Notes: generated from the sequence alone by a model not told the origin. DNA of 64,000 bases from Gammaproteobacteria bacterium (GCA_026995045.1 JALWPK010000257.1:40264-104263), one strand, 5' to 3'. Shown: positions 34,930-45,272, counted from the first letter of the stretch. Numbers and translations: made by a program.

Positions 34930-36802
34930 ACGGTTGTGAGGATTTGCTACGGCCTTCGCGCCGGTTGTACTGATAATAAAACTTGCGGCGCAACAGGCCA
35001 CCCGGGTCATCGGGTATGCGTTGCAGCCAACGTTCGGTGACTTTGGCCTTCGCATCATTTTCCTGTTCAGCCTGGTCAGCGAGCTGTGCAGTCTTTTCCT
35101 GTTGCTGGTCAGCGTCCTGCTGTTGTTTAGCTTTCTGCTTGGCCTGTTGTTGCTGCACATTGTCGTCCTGTTGCTGATTTGGTTTTCCCTGCGCCTGCGT
35201 TTGCTGTTCCTTTTGCTGCTCATCAGTGGATTGTTGTGATGCGTTTTGTTGCTCTGCTTGCTGTTGAGCTTTTTGATTTTTCTGTTTGTCCTGATTCTGC
35301 CCCGCCTGTTGCCGGTTCTGCGTATTTTGCTGTTGCTGCTGATTGTTTTGCCTGTCTTGTTGCTGTTGGTTCTGTTGTTGCTGCTGTTGCAGCAGGTCTT
35401 CCACCAGTTTTTTGTTGTATGCGGCATCTTCGTTTTGCGGATCAAGCTCCAGCGCGGCATCGTAGGTCTCAACCGCCTGTTGGTATTGCCCCATTTTCGC
35501 CAGCGCGTTAGCCTTGTTGTAAAGCACGTCGCTTTCACTCAGGCGTTTAACTGGCGGTGTTTTTGTTTTGGCTTCGGGATTTGCCTGCAATGCGCTGTCA
35601 AGCGTGCTGGCGGCCTGTTCGTATTTACCCTGTTTGTACAGCGCCGTTGCTTTCCATAACGGGTCCTGGAATTTTTCAGCGGCGGTTTTGCTGTCACCCT
35701 GCTCAAACGCCTGCATCGCCTGCTGATCCTTGCTGCGCCATAATTCATCAAGCTCGAGTGCGCTGGCGGTGCGCGGCTGTATGGCGCTGAACACGGTCAG
35801 CGCCAGCGTTGTGCTGAGCAGCCAGCCTTTGCGCGCATACAGGGCGACGATGGGGACGAGCAGCAACAGCAGCCACGGCCCCTGTTCGCGCCAGACATCC
35901 GCGGTCACATCCTGCTGGCTTTCATGCATGTCGACGTCTGCCGCATCGATCAGCGACAACAGGGCATTGATGTCGCTGTCATCATTGGTGATGGCGCGGT
36001 AGCGGCCGCCAGCGGCAGCGGCTGCCTGTTTCAACAGGGTTTCATCCATTTTGGCGATGACAATGGCGCCGTTATTATCCTGCAGAAAACCGCCGGATTT
36101 GGGTATCGGGCTGCCCTCGGCTGTGCCAACGCCGAGTATCGACAACCGGTATTTGCCTTGCAGCAGTTCGGTGATGGCGTCGATGTCCTGTGGCCGCATG
36201 CCATCGGTAATCAGCAGGATGTGGCCTTCGGCGCTGCCCGCCTGTTGCATCAGCTCGACCGATTTTTTCACTGCAGCGACTACATTGCTGCCCTGCGCCG
36301 GCATCAGCTCGGCATCCAGTGTTGGCGCAAGGTTGGCGATGGTGTCATTGTCATCGGTCAGCGGGGTGACGGTGAAGGCGTCATCTGCGTACACCACCAG
36401 CGCGGTCTGCCCGGTTTTGCGCGCCTTGAGAATATCCAGCAACTTGAGCCGGGCGCGGCTAAGGCGTGAGGGTTTCAGGTCGGTGGCATTCATCGATTGT
36501 GACAGATCCAGCGCGATCACCAGCGCAGACTGATCGCGGAACACCGGCGTCGGCAGTTTTTCCCAGGCGGGACCGGCGGCGGCGAGAATGGCCAGCGCGC
36601 CAGCGAGGAACAGCAGCCAGTTGATCGGGCGGCTGCGTGCGCCGCCCGCTTGCGTTAATACATATGGCAGCAGTTGTTCATCGCAGACATTTTTCCAGCT
36701 CTGGCTGCTGCGGGTTTTGCGCAATGACAGCGCGAACAGCACCGCCAGCGGAATCAGCGCAAGCAGCCACATCGGCCGGACAAGATGCAGTTGTTCTATC
36801 AT
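34925..36802 (-). CDS. BatB/BatC fusion: VWA domain plus TPR and Gln-rich tail
   Basis: A 625-residue protein. Two N-terminal helices, then a VWA domain with MIDAS motif DLSQSM (about residue 95), a further helix, and a periplasm-facing TPR region (LYNKANALAKMGQYQQAVET). The C-terminal 150 residues are dominated by Gln, Asn and Lys (QQQQQNQQQQDRQNNQQ), and then a conserved end WLQRIPDDPGGLLRRKFYYQ. This is the BatB plus BatC combination. ATG 36802 overlaps the batA stop (ATGA). The Gln-rich part is encoded by CAA/CAG runs and may be length-variable. Confidence 0.87.
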   Translation of the reverse strand: MIEQLHLVRPMWLLALIPLAVLFALSLRKTRSSQSWKNVCDEQLLPYVLTQAGGARSRPINWLLFLAGALAILAAAGPAWEKLPTPVFRDQSALVIALDLSQSMNATDLKPSRLSRARLKLLDILKARKTGQTALVVYADDAFTVTPLTDDNDTIANLAPTLDAELMPAQGSNVVAAVKKSVELMQQAGSAEGHILLITDGMRPQDIDAITELLQGKYRLSILGVGTAEGSPIPKSGGFLQDNNGAIVIAKMDETLLKQAAAAAGGRYRAITNDDSDINALLSLIDAADVDMHESQQDVTADVWREQGPWLLLLLVPIVALYARKGWLLSTTLALTVFSAIQPRTASALELDELWRSKDQQAMQAFEQGDSKTAAEKFQDPLWKATALYKQGKYEQAASTLDSALQANPEAKTKTPPVKRLSESDVLYNKANALAKMGQYQQAVETYDAALELDPQNEDAAYNKKLVEDLLQQQQQQNQQQQDRQNNQQQQQNTQNRQQAGQNQDKQKNQKAQQQAEQQNASQQSTDEQQKEQQTQAQGKPNQQQDDNVQQQQAKQKAKQQQDADQQQEKTAQLADQAEQENDAKAKVTERWLQRIPDDPGGLLRRKFYYQYNRREGRSKSSQPW

Positions 36803-37803
36803 TCGCGTAACCTGAGAATACTGATTAATGTGGCGGCCAGCAGCGCAAATGCAAGCGGCCACATATATAAAGCGCGTGTCGGGCGATAGCTTTTGGTGTC
36901 GCGTTCAACCGGCTCCAGTTGATCCAGTATCTGGTAAATCCGTTCGAGTTCTTTGACATTGTGCGCGCGAAAATATTCACCGCCGGTTTTTTGTGCAATG
37001 GCTTTCAGTGTGGCCTCATCCAGGTCGGAGTTAACGCCGCGCATCAAACCCAGTCCGAAGCTGGACATGCCGCGCGCGCCGCCGATGCCAATGGTGTAGA
37101 TTTTCATGTTTTCTTTTGCCGCCAGTTCCGCCGCCTGTATCGGGCCAATGGAGCCGGCGTTGCTTTCACCGTCAGTCAGCAGAATCAGCACTTTTTCCGC
37201 GCGTTTGTCCGGGTGGTTTTTTTCCGATTCCAGCAAACGTTTCAATGCCAGTCCGATGGCGTCGCCAATCGCGGTGGCCTTGCCCGCCAGCCCGATGGCC
37301 GATTCCAGCAACAGGGTTTTCACGGTTTTGCGGTCGAAGGTCAGCGGCGCCTGCAGGTAAGCCTGCTCACCAAACAGAATCAGCCCGATGCGGTCACCGA
37401 CACGGCGTTCGATAAAATCACTGGCGACATATTTGGTGGCGGTGAGGCGGTCGACCACATTGCCCTTGATAATAAAGTCGCGGGTTTTCATACTGCCCGA
37501 CAGGTCAATCGCCATCATCAGGTCACGGCCGCTTACTGGCAGTTCAATCGGCTCGCCGACATATTGGGGCCTCGCGGTGGCGGCAACCAGCGCCAGCCAG
37601 CCCATAGCGTACAGCCATGCCGGCAAACGTTTGCGGCTTTGTTTGTGTTCGCCCTGGCCGAGTGCGAAATCATTCAGATAGGGCACCTTGAGCGCGGCTT
37701 CACGATGTTCGCGGGCGGCGGGCAGCAGCCGGTACACAAGCAGCGGCAAAGGCAGCAGCACAAAGGCCCAGGGCCATTCAAACTGTATGGCGTCCCACAT
37801 CAT
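36799..37803 (-). CDS. batA: BatA-type VWA membrane protein
   Basis: A 334-residue protein with two N-terminal helices (WAFVLLPLPLLVYRLLP, LYAMGWLALVAATARP), a VWA domain with MIDAS motif AIDLSGSMKTRDF and later ILLTDGESNAG, and a C-terminal helix (ALYMWPLAFALLAATLISIL). These are the features of BatA. It probably forms a membrane complex with BatB and BatD under control of the MoxR ATPase. It is coupled on both sides by 4-base ATGA overlaps. Confidence 0.88.
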   Translation of the reverse strand: MMWDAIQFEWPWAFVLLPLPLLVYRLLPAAREHREAALKVPYLNDFALGQGEHKQSRKRLPAWLYAMGWLALVAATARPQYVGEPIELPVSGRDLMMAIDLSGSMKTRDFIIKGNVVDRLTATKYVASDFIERRVGDRIGLILFGEQAYLQAPLTFDRKTVKTLLLESAIGLAGKATAIGDAIGLALKRLLESEKNHPDKRAEKVLILLTDGESNAGSIGPIQAAELAAKENMKIYTIGIGGARGMSSFGLGLMRGVNSDLDEATLKAIAQKTGGEYFRAHNVKELERIYQILDQLEPVERDTKSYRPTRALYMWPLAFALLAATLISILRLRE

Positions 37804-38324
37804 GCGCGTTGCCCGTTGTGGATAAAGCCCTGGCGATAAGCCTGTTGCAGGGTGCGCCCGACCAGACTGAACAGCGGCGTGATTTGTTTCTCGTCAATTG
37901 CTTCTGCCGGTTTGTAGGGCGCATCGAGCAATAACTTGCCAGCGCCTGCGCTGTAATCATGGCTGTTGCTGATGTTGTCGAGAAAAGCCAGCCAGCGCTC
38001 GCCAGTGAGTCCGGCCACGTCCTTGCGCGGGAATAAACTGATGCAGGCGCGGCGCAACAGCACGGAAAGCTGCGATACAGTTTTCGCGCTGTCGTGATGT
38101 TGCTGATAGTCGTTTTTAATGGCGTCGAGTTGTGATTCCAGCTCACGCAAAATGCGTCGTTGCCGCCAGCGCCGGTACAGCCACCCACTGACAGCCAGCG
38201 CAATGATGATAACGGCGAACAGTATCCACCAGCCAGGCGCAGGCGGCCACCACGACACCGGTTCGGGCAGGTGGATGTCGCGCAGTGGCAGGTCGGTCGG
38301 ATTGAAAGGCTTGCCTGTATTCAT
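37800..38324 (-). CDS. DUF4381 membrane protein
   Basis: A 174-residue protein with one helix near residues 30-50 (PGWWILFAVIIIALAVSGWLY) and a basic stop-transfer segment (RRWRQRRILREL), followed by a helical cytoplasmic domain. The leader PFNPTDLPLRDIHLPEPVSWWPPAPG is typical of DUF4381, which is found between DUF58 and BatA genes. The function is unknown; it is probably a member of the MoxR/Bat assembly. It overlaps both neighbours by 4 bases. Confidence 0.85.
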   Translation of the reverse strand: MNTGKPFNPTDLPLRDIHLPEPVSWWPPAPGWWILFAVIIIALAVSGWLYRRWRQRRILRELESQLDAIKNDYQQHHDSAKTVSQLSVLLRRACISLFPRKDVAGLTGERWLAFLDNISNSHDYSAGAGKLLLDAPYKPAEAIDEKQITPLFSLVGRTLQQAYRQGFIHNGQRA

Positions 38325-39274
38325 CCTGCGCGATACTGGTTGGTCAGGCTGGCGCGCAAGCCCAGCCCGGTTTGTAGCGCGGTCAGCGGATCATCCCGGG
38401 TCGATACCGGCAGGTAAAACATGCGGTGCTGGCGACACAGTTTTTGCAAATGCTTTCGCTGCGTATCAAAACGCTGGTGGTATTGTTCGCGGTAGTGCTT
38501 GTCTGATGTGTTGAGTGGTATCACGCGGTTGCCATCGCTGACCTGATAGTGTCCGCGTGCAGGCAAATGGTCTTCTATCGGGTCGCTGATGTGAATCATC
38601 ACAATGTCGCTGTGACGTGAAATATTGGCCAGGTGCACTTCGGCCTGGTGATTCATTTCGCGAAAGTCGCTGATCATGAACACCAGCGAGCCAGGCCGGG
38701 TGACCTTGCGCAGGCGCGACATTGCCGCCTGCATGTCGCGTTTTTCGACGGACTGGTTTTGTGGCCGCCAGGCCGGGTGATGCGCAATCGCGCCGAGAAT
38801 TTCCAGCGCCACATTCTTGCCTCGGCGTGGCCGGATTTCGGTATGCTGGTCGCCGGCAAAAATCAGCGCGCCGAGCCGGTCGTTGTGATTCACCGTGCTC
38901 CACGCCAGCAGGGCGGCGATTTTGCTGGCCACCACCGCCTTGAAAGCGCCGCGGGTGGCGAACATCATGGAGGCGTTCAGGTCCAGCCACAGCAATACCG
39001 GCCGTTCGCGTTCTTCGCGAAAAACCTTGGTGTGGGCGTTGCCGGTGCGTGCGGTGACGCGCCAGTCCATGTTGCGAATATCATCGCCCGGCATATACAT
39101 GCGCGATTCCTCGAACTCCATGCCGCGTCCCTTGAATGACGACAGATAGGCGCCGCCCTGCCGCGCGTGAATCTTGCTGCTGTGCAGCGGCAACTGCCTG
39201 GCCTGCTCGCGCAGACGAATCAGGCTGCGGGTGCTGATGGTGGTGATGCCGTCGGTGTCGGGGATGTTTGGCAT
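38321..39274 (-). CDS. DUF58 protein of the MoxR/Bat operon
   Basis: A 317-residue soluble protein with the DUF58 block RMYMPGDDIRNMDWRVTART and a degenerate VWA-like fold (LLWLDLNASMMFATRG, LVFMISDFREMN). In this family it acts with MoxR-type ATPases, probably as the module recognised by the chaperone. The start is ATG 39274. A 250-bp inverted-repeat element separates it from moxR, which is unusual because these two genes are normally adjacent. Confidence 0.88.
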   Translation of the reverse strand: MPNIPDTDGITTISTRSLIRLREQARQLPLHSSKIHARQGGAYLSSFKGRGMEFEESRMYMPGDDIRNMDWRVTARTGNAHTKVFREERERPVLLWLDLNASMMFATRGAFKAVVASKIAALLAWSTVNHNDRLGALIFAGDQHTEIRPRRGKNVALEILGAIAHHPAWRPQNQSVEKRDMQAAMSRLRKVTRPGSLVFMISDFREMNHQAEVHLANISRHSDIVMIHISDPIEDHLPARGHYQVSDGNRVIPLNTSDKHYREQYHQRFDTQRKHLQKLCRQHRMFYLPVSTRDDPLTALQTGLGLRASLTNQYRAG

Positions 39275-39283
39275 GGTGTTTAT

Positions 39284-39531
39284 GCCACAGAGGTCACAGA
39301 GTGCGCAGAGGCTGACAAAATGCGTTCAGAAGCTGAATAGGAATTCGCATAGTGGTCTGAATTGTGTCGGCCTGGCATTCCGGTTGCAGTCGAAGGGATT
39401 CGCGCAACCTGTCGTGCGCCAGCAGGTTTTTCCCTGCGTGCGGAAAAGCACCCGGAAGCATAAGCTTGCGTATTCGGTTTCATATTCAAGAAATTCAACA
39501 GTCTCTCAGTGTGCTCTGTGTCCTCTGTGGC
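39284..39531. repeat. Inverted-repeat element between moxR and the DUF58 gene
   Basis: The left end reads GCCACAGAGGTCACAGAG and the reverse complement of the right end reads GCCACAGAGGACACAGAG, one mismatch in 18. The roughly 210 bases between them carry no gene. This fits a non-autonomous MITE-like or REP-like intergenic element. No clear target duplication was found. Confidence 0.75.
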
Positions 39532-39540
39532 AAAATTCCA

Positions 39541-40509
<969 letters not shown>

Positions 40510-40713
40510 ATATGTTCGCTTGTTGTTCGGGCACGATACAACCCATTGTAGAGGCCTGTTTCAGCCACTACAAATGAATTGAGTGAAAAATGCGGTTTTA
40601 GCCAAATGTGTTGGCTATTGCCGTTCAAGGCAGAATCTGCTTGTTGTGTAAGATAGGGATAAAAGCACAGAGTTCAACCGGCTATCCCTGTCCGGTTGAA
40701 TGCATTGCAGCGC

Positions 40714-42537
40714 CTAGTGCTGGTAGTTGACGCCGAGGAAGAATGTACGCGGCGTATTATTGGTAGTGTTGCCGAAAAAGTCAGTGGTTGTGCTGTAATG
40801 CACATCGGTGACATTTTCCAGCCGGGATGTTATCCGCCAGTGTTTGTCGATTGTGTAAGCGACTCTGGCATTGATCAGCGTGTAGCCGCCCAGGTAGGTG
40901 GTGTTGGCGGAGTCGGCATAGCGGCCACTCTGACGCAGCACACTGAGGCCAAAGCGATGCTTGCCCATTTGCCTGTCGACGCGCAGCTTGATGGTCTGTT
41001 TGGCGCGGTTTTGCAGGGTCAGGCCGGTGGCATCGTCAACCGGGTCGATTAATGATGCGTTAAGACCCAGCGCCGTATTATCCAGCTGGATGCTGTAATC
41101 AACTTCCATTCCCTTGATCGTGGCTTTATCAATATTATCGACACTGGTGAACGTTGTATTGGTTACAATCAGGTCATCAATCGATGTGCGATACACACGC
41201 GCATCAAGCATGCCGTTTGCTGTATGGCTGGTCACCGCCCATTCCCAGGTGCGTGAGCTTTCCGGCTTCAGATTGGGGTTGCCATTGAAGAAAGCCGAAG
41301 TGAAATACAGCTCGTTGAAATTGGGCGCCTTGAAGGCTGTGCCATAGGACAGGGTGGTGCGCACATTACCGTTGAGGTCGTATGCGTAGGCAAGACTGCC
41401 GGTGTTTTTTCTGCCAAAGGCTTCATTGTCATCGCTGCGCACGGCTGCCTGCACTTCATGCAAGTTAAACTTGCTTTGCACCAGTGCATAAATGCCCTTG
41501 TTATTCCGCCCGGTTTCAGCATAGCTGGTTGTGCTGTTTACCTTGTCATTCAAATAATCGAATCCGAATGACAGCGTGGCGCCATCGCTCAAGACAAGCT
41601 GGTTTTGCAAAAGCAGTTGTTCGCGCCGGGTTTCAAACAGGGTTTGTTCATTATTGAATGTGCCCGGGTTGAAAAAATCTTCTGTATTCAGATTGGTTTC
41701 CAACCGGTCGAGACTGCGTGCAATTTTCAGGTCGGTATCCCAGTTGTCTGTCAAAGCAGTGGTAAAACCGGCGTGAATGCTTTGCTGTTTATGGTCAGAT
41801 ACATTATCAAACGAATTGTTATCAAATTCCGTATCGCCCTGCGACTGCAATGCGCCGAAATAGATCCGGCTGCTGCCGCCGACTTGCAGACTGCCATTCA
41901 GTGTCACCGCATTATTGGTGTGGCCGTCGTCATCGTTTTCATTGTCGTTGGTGACATTGAAGCCGTCGGTAGACAGGTGACTGGCGGACAGCGACACGCT
42001 GCCGCTGTCATTGTGCATGCCAAAACCGGCTGTAGCGATGCGGGTGTTCTGCCCGCCAAGGGTCACGGAGGCTGACTGGTTGGCGGATTTGCGGGTGAAT
42101 ATCTGAATCACGCCGCCGATGGCTTCAGCGCCATACAGGGCGGAGCGTGGCCCGCGAACGATTTCAATGCGCTCGATTTGTTGCAGTGGAATCAGTTCCA
42201 GTGGTGTGGCGCCAGTGGTGACCGAGCCGATAATGACCCCGTCGACCATTACGATGACATGATCAGAGTTGGCGCCGCGCAGAAAAGTGCTGGTCTGGTG
42301 ACCGATGCCGCCGGTGGTGGAAAAGTCCAGTCCCGGCACGCGCATGCGCAGCAATTCCGGCAAGGATTGGCTCTGGCTGTTTGTAATGTCCTGCTGATTG
42401 ATGACCGTGACTGCGGTCATGGTCTGGTCTGCGGTTTGCGCAATGCGCGAAGCCGTAATCACAGGTTGCAGCCGGGTTTCCGCCTGAATGGGCAGAGACA
42501 GTGTCGCCAGGATGGCAATGGATAAAGTGGTTTTCAT
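40714..42537 (-). CDS. btuB: TonB-dependent outer-membrane cobalamin receptor BtuB
   Basis: A 607-residue receptor. After a signal peptide (LSIAILATLSLPIQA) come a TonB-box-like segment (LQPVITASRIAQ), the plug domain (ELLRMRVPGLDFSTTGGIGH, ERIEIVRGPRSALYGAEAIGG) and a 22-strand barrel that ends in a C-terminal aromatic/His strand (RTFFLGVNYQH). Assignment to BtuB, not to a general siderophore receptor, rests on length, on the plug sequence, and on the cobalamin riboswitch in its leader. ATG 42537 has the ribosome site GGGAGAAAACC and is preferred to 42636. The neighbouring adenosyltransferase gene supports the B12 role. Confidence 0.92.
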   Translation of the reverse strand: MKTTLSIAILATLSLPIQAETRLQPVITASRIAQTADQTMTAVTVINQQDITNSQSQSLPELLRMRVPGLDFSTTGGIGHQTSTFLRGANSDHVIVMVDGVIIGSVTTGATPLELIPLQQIERIEIVRGPRSALYGAEAIGGVIQIFTRKSANQSASVTLGGQNTRIATAGFGMHNDSGSVSLSASHLSTDGFNVTNDNENDDDGHTNNAVTLNGSLQVGGSSRIYFGALQSQGDTEFDNNSFDNVSDHKQQSIHAGFTTALTDNWDTDLKIARSLDRLETNLNTEDFFNPGTFNNEQTLFETRREQLLLQNQLVLSDGATLSFGFDYLNDKVNSTTSYAETGRNNKGIYALVQSKFNLHEVQAAVRSDDNEAFGRKNTGSLAYAYDLNGNVRTTLSYGTAFKAPNFNELYFTSAFFNGNPNLKPESSRTWEWAVTSHTANGMLDARVYRTSIDDLIVTNTTFTSVDNIDKATIKGMEVDYSIQLDNTALGLNASLIDPVDDATGLTLQNRAKQTIKLRVDRQMGKHRFGLSVLRQSGRYADSANTTYLGGYTLINARVAYTIDKHWRITSRLENVTDVHYSTTTDFFGNTTNNTPRTFFLGVNYQH

Positions 42538-42582
42538 GGTTTTCTCCCGCGCCCGCCGCGCGTGTTGGTTAAAAGACATGCT

Positions 42583-42765
42583 ACGGGCCGGTATCCGGGC
42601 TGATGAGTGTCTGTCGACGGCTTGTTGCCTTCCCATGAACGTGTCACAGTGGTATTCAACAAGTTTGGCTCAATCACCGTTGCGGGGGCAGCTTCAGATT
42701 TGTTGTATGATTACAACGTACTGAATTCCCGTTTAACCCGGCGATTGTTGCCGGGCACCTGCAGC
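42583..42765 (-). ncRNA. Cobalamin riboswitch in the btuB leader
   Basis: On the minus strand conserved blocks occur in the right order: GCAGGTGCCCGGC, AAACGGGAATTCAGT, the core GCTGCCCCCGCAACGG, then ACCACTGTGACACG, CATGGGAAGGC and the closing CAGCCCGGATACCGGCC. These match the cobalamin riboswitch consensus. It ends about 46 bases before the btuB ATG. B12 binding should reduce btuB expression; whether by terminator or by hiding the ribosome site is not resolved, but no U-run terminator is visible. Confidence 0.94.
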
Positions 42766-42820
42766 GCGGCGAACCTTAACCGCAAGCAGGAAGTAAAGCA
42801 ATAACCCGGATGACAGAGAT

Positions 42821-43360
42821 ATGGCCAATCGACTGAGCAAAATCTATACCCGCACCGGTGATGACGGTAAAACCGGCGCCGCCGATGGCTCGCGTTTTGA
42901 CAAGGATAATGCGTTGATACAGGCGCAGGGTGATGTGGATGAGCTCAACAGTGTGCTTGGCATGCTGGCCACGCATATCAACGGCGAAACACTGGAGCTG
43001 ATACGCGGCGTACAGCACCGTTTGTTCGATATTGGCGGCGAAATCAGCCTAGGCGAACAGTATGTGCCTGCCGATGTGGTTGCCGAATTGGAGCAGGCGA
43101 TTGATGCATTCAATAACGATCTGACGCCGCTGAAAGAATTTATATTACCGGGCGGTAACGAAACCGGCGCATGGTGTCATCTGGCGCGCGCAGTTTGCCG
43201 CCGCGCCGAGCGCAGCATGGTGAGCCTGAACCGCAACCGTCCGCTCAACCCGGTGTCGCTGGCTTATATCAACCGGTTGTCAGACTTTTTGTTTGTGTTG
43301 GCGCGGGTGCAGAACGGTGTGGATGAAATCTACTGGCAATCCGCCCGCATCATGGAATAG
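42821..43360 (+). CDS. PduO-type cob(I)alamin adenosyltransferase
   Basis: A 179-residue ATP:corrinoid adenosyltransferase forming a trimeric helix bundle. Family motifs: TRTGDDGKTGAADGSR (ATP-binding N-terminus), GDVDELNSVLGM and PGGNETGAWCHLARAVCRRAERSM. It converts cob(I)alamin to adenosylcobalamin after uptake. It is divergent from btuB and its riboswitch, and 14 bases upstream of a ROK kinase gene. No adenosylcobalamin-dependent enzyme is in the window. Confidence 0.95.
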   Translation: MANRLSKIYTRTGDDGKTGAADGSRFDKDNALIQAQGDVDELNSVLGMLATHINGETLELIRGVQHRLFDIGGEISLGEQYVPADVVAELEQAIDAFNNDLTPLKEFILPGGNETGAWCHLARAVCRRAERSMVSLNRNRPLNPVSLAYINRLSDFLFVLARVQNGVDEIYWQSARIME

Positions 43361-43374
43361 CAGGAGAACACGTC

Positions 43375-44271
43375 ATGCGTATCGGCATTGATCTGGGCGG
43401 CACCAAAATCGAAGGCATTGTGCTGAATGACGAGGGTGAAGAAATCATCCGTCACCGCATTGCCACCCCGCAGGGAGATTACCTGGGCACATTGCAGGCC
43501 ATCAAGGGTCTGGTGGATTATCTGGAAAGCAGCACCACGCATGCGGAAACCATCGGCATCGGCACGCCGGGCGCGATTTCCACCGCCACCGGCCTGATGA
43601 AAAACTCCAATTCGGTGTGCATGAACGGCAAGCCGGTGCATGAAGACATCGAAACCCTGCTGGGCAGAAAAGTCAGTCTTGCCAATGACGCGAACTGTTT
43701 TGCGCTGTCGGAAGCAACGGATGGCGCGGCCAAAGATGCCGAAGTTGTGTTTGGCGTTATTGTCGGCACCGGAACCGGCGCAGGCATTGTGGTGAATGGC
43801 AAGTTACTGACCGGCAGTAATTGTATCTCCGGTGAATGGGGGCACAACCCCTTGCCCTGGCCGCAGGATGTCGAACTGCCGGGGCCGCAATGTTATTGCG
43901 GTAAAACAGGCTGTATCGAAACCTGGCTGTCCGGCCCCGGCATGATGCGGGATCATGAACTGTACGCCAATGTGTTTCTGGACGCCGAAACCATTGTCAG
44001 CAAGGCGCAGTTTGGTGACGAGGACGCCGAAGAAACCCTGCAACGCTACGAAGACCGCATGGCGCGCTCGCTGGCCAGCGTGATTAACATCCTCGACCCG
44101 GATGTGATTGTGCTGGGCGGCGGCATGGGCAATATCAAACGCCTGTATAAAAGCGTGCCGGCATTATGGAGCCAGTATGTATTCAGTGACGAAGTGCGCA
44201 CCCGCCTGGTCGCGCCTGTATATGGTGACTCATCCGGCGTGCGTGGCGCCGCCTGGCTGGCCGACGATTGA
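43375..44271 (+). CDS. ROK-family sugar kinase
   Basis: A 298-residue ROK kinase. It has the phosphate-binding DLGGTKIEG start, the ATP loop GVIVGTGTGAGIVVNG and the zinc motif CYCGKTGCIETWLSG, with the catalytic Asp in LANDANCFALSEA. The HNPLPWP segment resembles fructokinase or N-acetylglucosamine kinase members. The exact sugar is uncertain. ATG 43375 has the ribosome site GCAGGAGAACACGTC. It is probably co-transcribed with the adenosyltransferase. Confidence 0.9.
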   Translation: MRIGIDLGGTKIEGIVLNDEGEEIIRHRIATPQGDYLGTLQAIKGLVDYLESSTTHAETIGIGTPGAISTATGLMKNSNSVCMNGKPVHEDIETLLGRKVSLANDANCFALSEATDGAAKDAEVVFGVIVGTGTGAGIVVNGKLLTGSNCISGEWGHNPLPWPQDVELPGPQCYCGKTGCIETWLSGPGMMRDHELYANVFLDAETIVSKAQFGDEDAEETLQRYEDRMARSLASVINILDPDVIVLGGGMGNIKRLYKSVPALWSQYVFSDEVRTRLVAPVYGDSSGVRGAAWLADD

Positions 44272-44407
44272 TGCAAACAAAATGGCCTGCACAGGGCAGG
44301 CCGAAAGGTTGTTGAGGAGGGACAGCTTGTTGATCGCAGATGTGTCCGCTGTTCGAATCCTGCGCCTTAAATTACTCCGATATACGGGCGTCATCGTGGG
44401 CAGCGGC

Positions 44408-44445
44408 AAAATGAAGGAGCCTTCTCAGAAATGCAGGAAGGCTCC
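44408..44445 (-). terminator. Terminator overlapping the stop of the outer-membrane gene
   Basis: A perfect 9-bp stem (GGAGCCTTC/GAAGGCTCC, 12-nt loop) contains the stop codon of the 44425 gene in its loop on the minus strand, followed by TTCATTTTG. A second short hairpin (GGCCTGC/GCAGGCC) at 44283-44301 lies further on and could act as back-up. Confidence 0.65.
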
Positions 44446-45144
44446 GGCATAGACGCCGTCAAAATCGATGTTGGTGGTGACGTTATCCACATCGTTGAGT
44501 TCGATGGTGGTGGTGCGTAATCCGGCTTCGACGCCGATTACGCCAAATTCGTACAATACCCGGATGCGCGTATCGGTGAGCGAGTTGCCGCCTGCGCTGA
44601 TTATGTTGATGTCGCCACCCACGGACAAGCCGGTGAAAGGCAGGTCGAACTGCGCGGCGGCGTATAGCATGGGGATGGTTTCACTCACATCAATGGTTTC
44701 GCTGCCAATGGTGAACTCGCCGTCAAATGTGCGAGCAGTCAGACCCAGATCAAGGTTGACCCAGTTATCCAGCAGCCGCCAGTACAGAATAATATCGGTA
44801 CTGTCGAGTGATGCTACAGCATTACCTGTCAGGCCAGTAACACCGTTGAATGTCACACCGCTCGAGACGCCTTCATGCGTCAGGGATGTTTTTTCCAGGC
44901 GAACATTGGGAAGCAAGGGAACCGGATGTTCAAATGCAATATAGGCGTAACCTTCGCTTTCCTTTTTCATGCCCAGCGTGCCATCCATGCTAATAGTTGT
45001 ATCAAGGACGTTGGTGGTTTCGAAGCCACCACTAGGGCTGTGGCTCCACACGCCTGCGCCGGCATACAGGCCCAAGAAGTCGGCTCTGGCTGAATTGGAA
45101 ACAACGGTGATCGCCGCAAAAATCAAAATCAGTAGTTTGTTCAT
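44425..45144 (-). CDS. TIGR04219-type outer-membrane beta-barrel protein
   Basis: A 239-residue protein with signal peptide (LLILIFAAITVVSNSARA) and the family-like opening DFLGLYAGAGVWSHSPSGG. Amphipathic strands follow and the chain ends in a Phe (GVYAGAFLHF), an outer-membrane insertion signal. The function of this family is unknown. It is a single gene with its own terminator, and has no evident link to the neighbouring B12 or aldehyde dehydrogenase genes. Confidence 0.8.
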   Translation of the reverse strand: MNKLLILIFAAITVVSNSARADFLGLYAGAGVWSHSPSGGFETTNVLDTTISMDGTLGMKKESEGYAYIAFEHPVPLLPNVRLEKTSLTHEGVSSGVTFNGVTGLTGNAVASLDSTDIILYWRLLDNWVNLDLGLTARTFDGEFTIGSETIDVSETIPMLYAAAQFDLPFTGLSVGGDINIISAGGNSLTDTRIRVLYEFGVIGVEAGLRTTTIELNDVDNVTTNIDFDGVYAGAFLHF

Positions 45145-45272
45145 GTGAAAATCCGTAGTGATTGTTTATCAAAAGATGACAGGATTATAGTGGCCGCGGC
45201 GCAAAAATTATGTGAACCGGGTCTATTTTGTGTGCATTGCCGGACAGGCGGTGAATCGCCCGTCCGCGCGTT

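Noticed and set aside
34983-35659. Plus-strand ORFs rich in Leu/Cys over the Gln-rich region
   Set aside because: They arise from the complement of CAA/CAG runs in the BatB/C gene.
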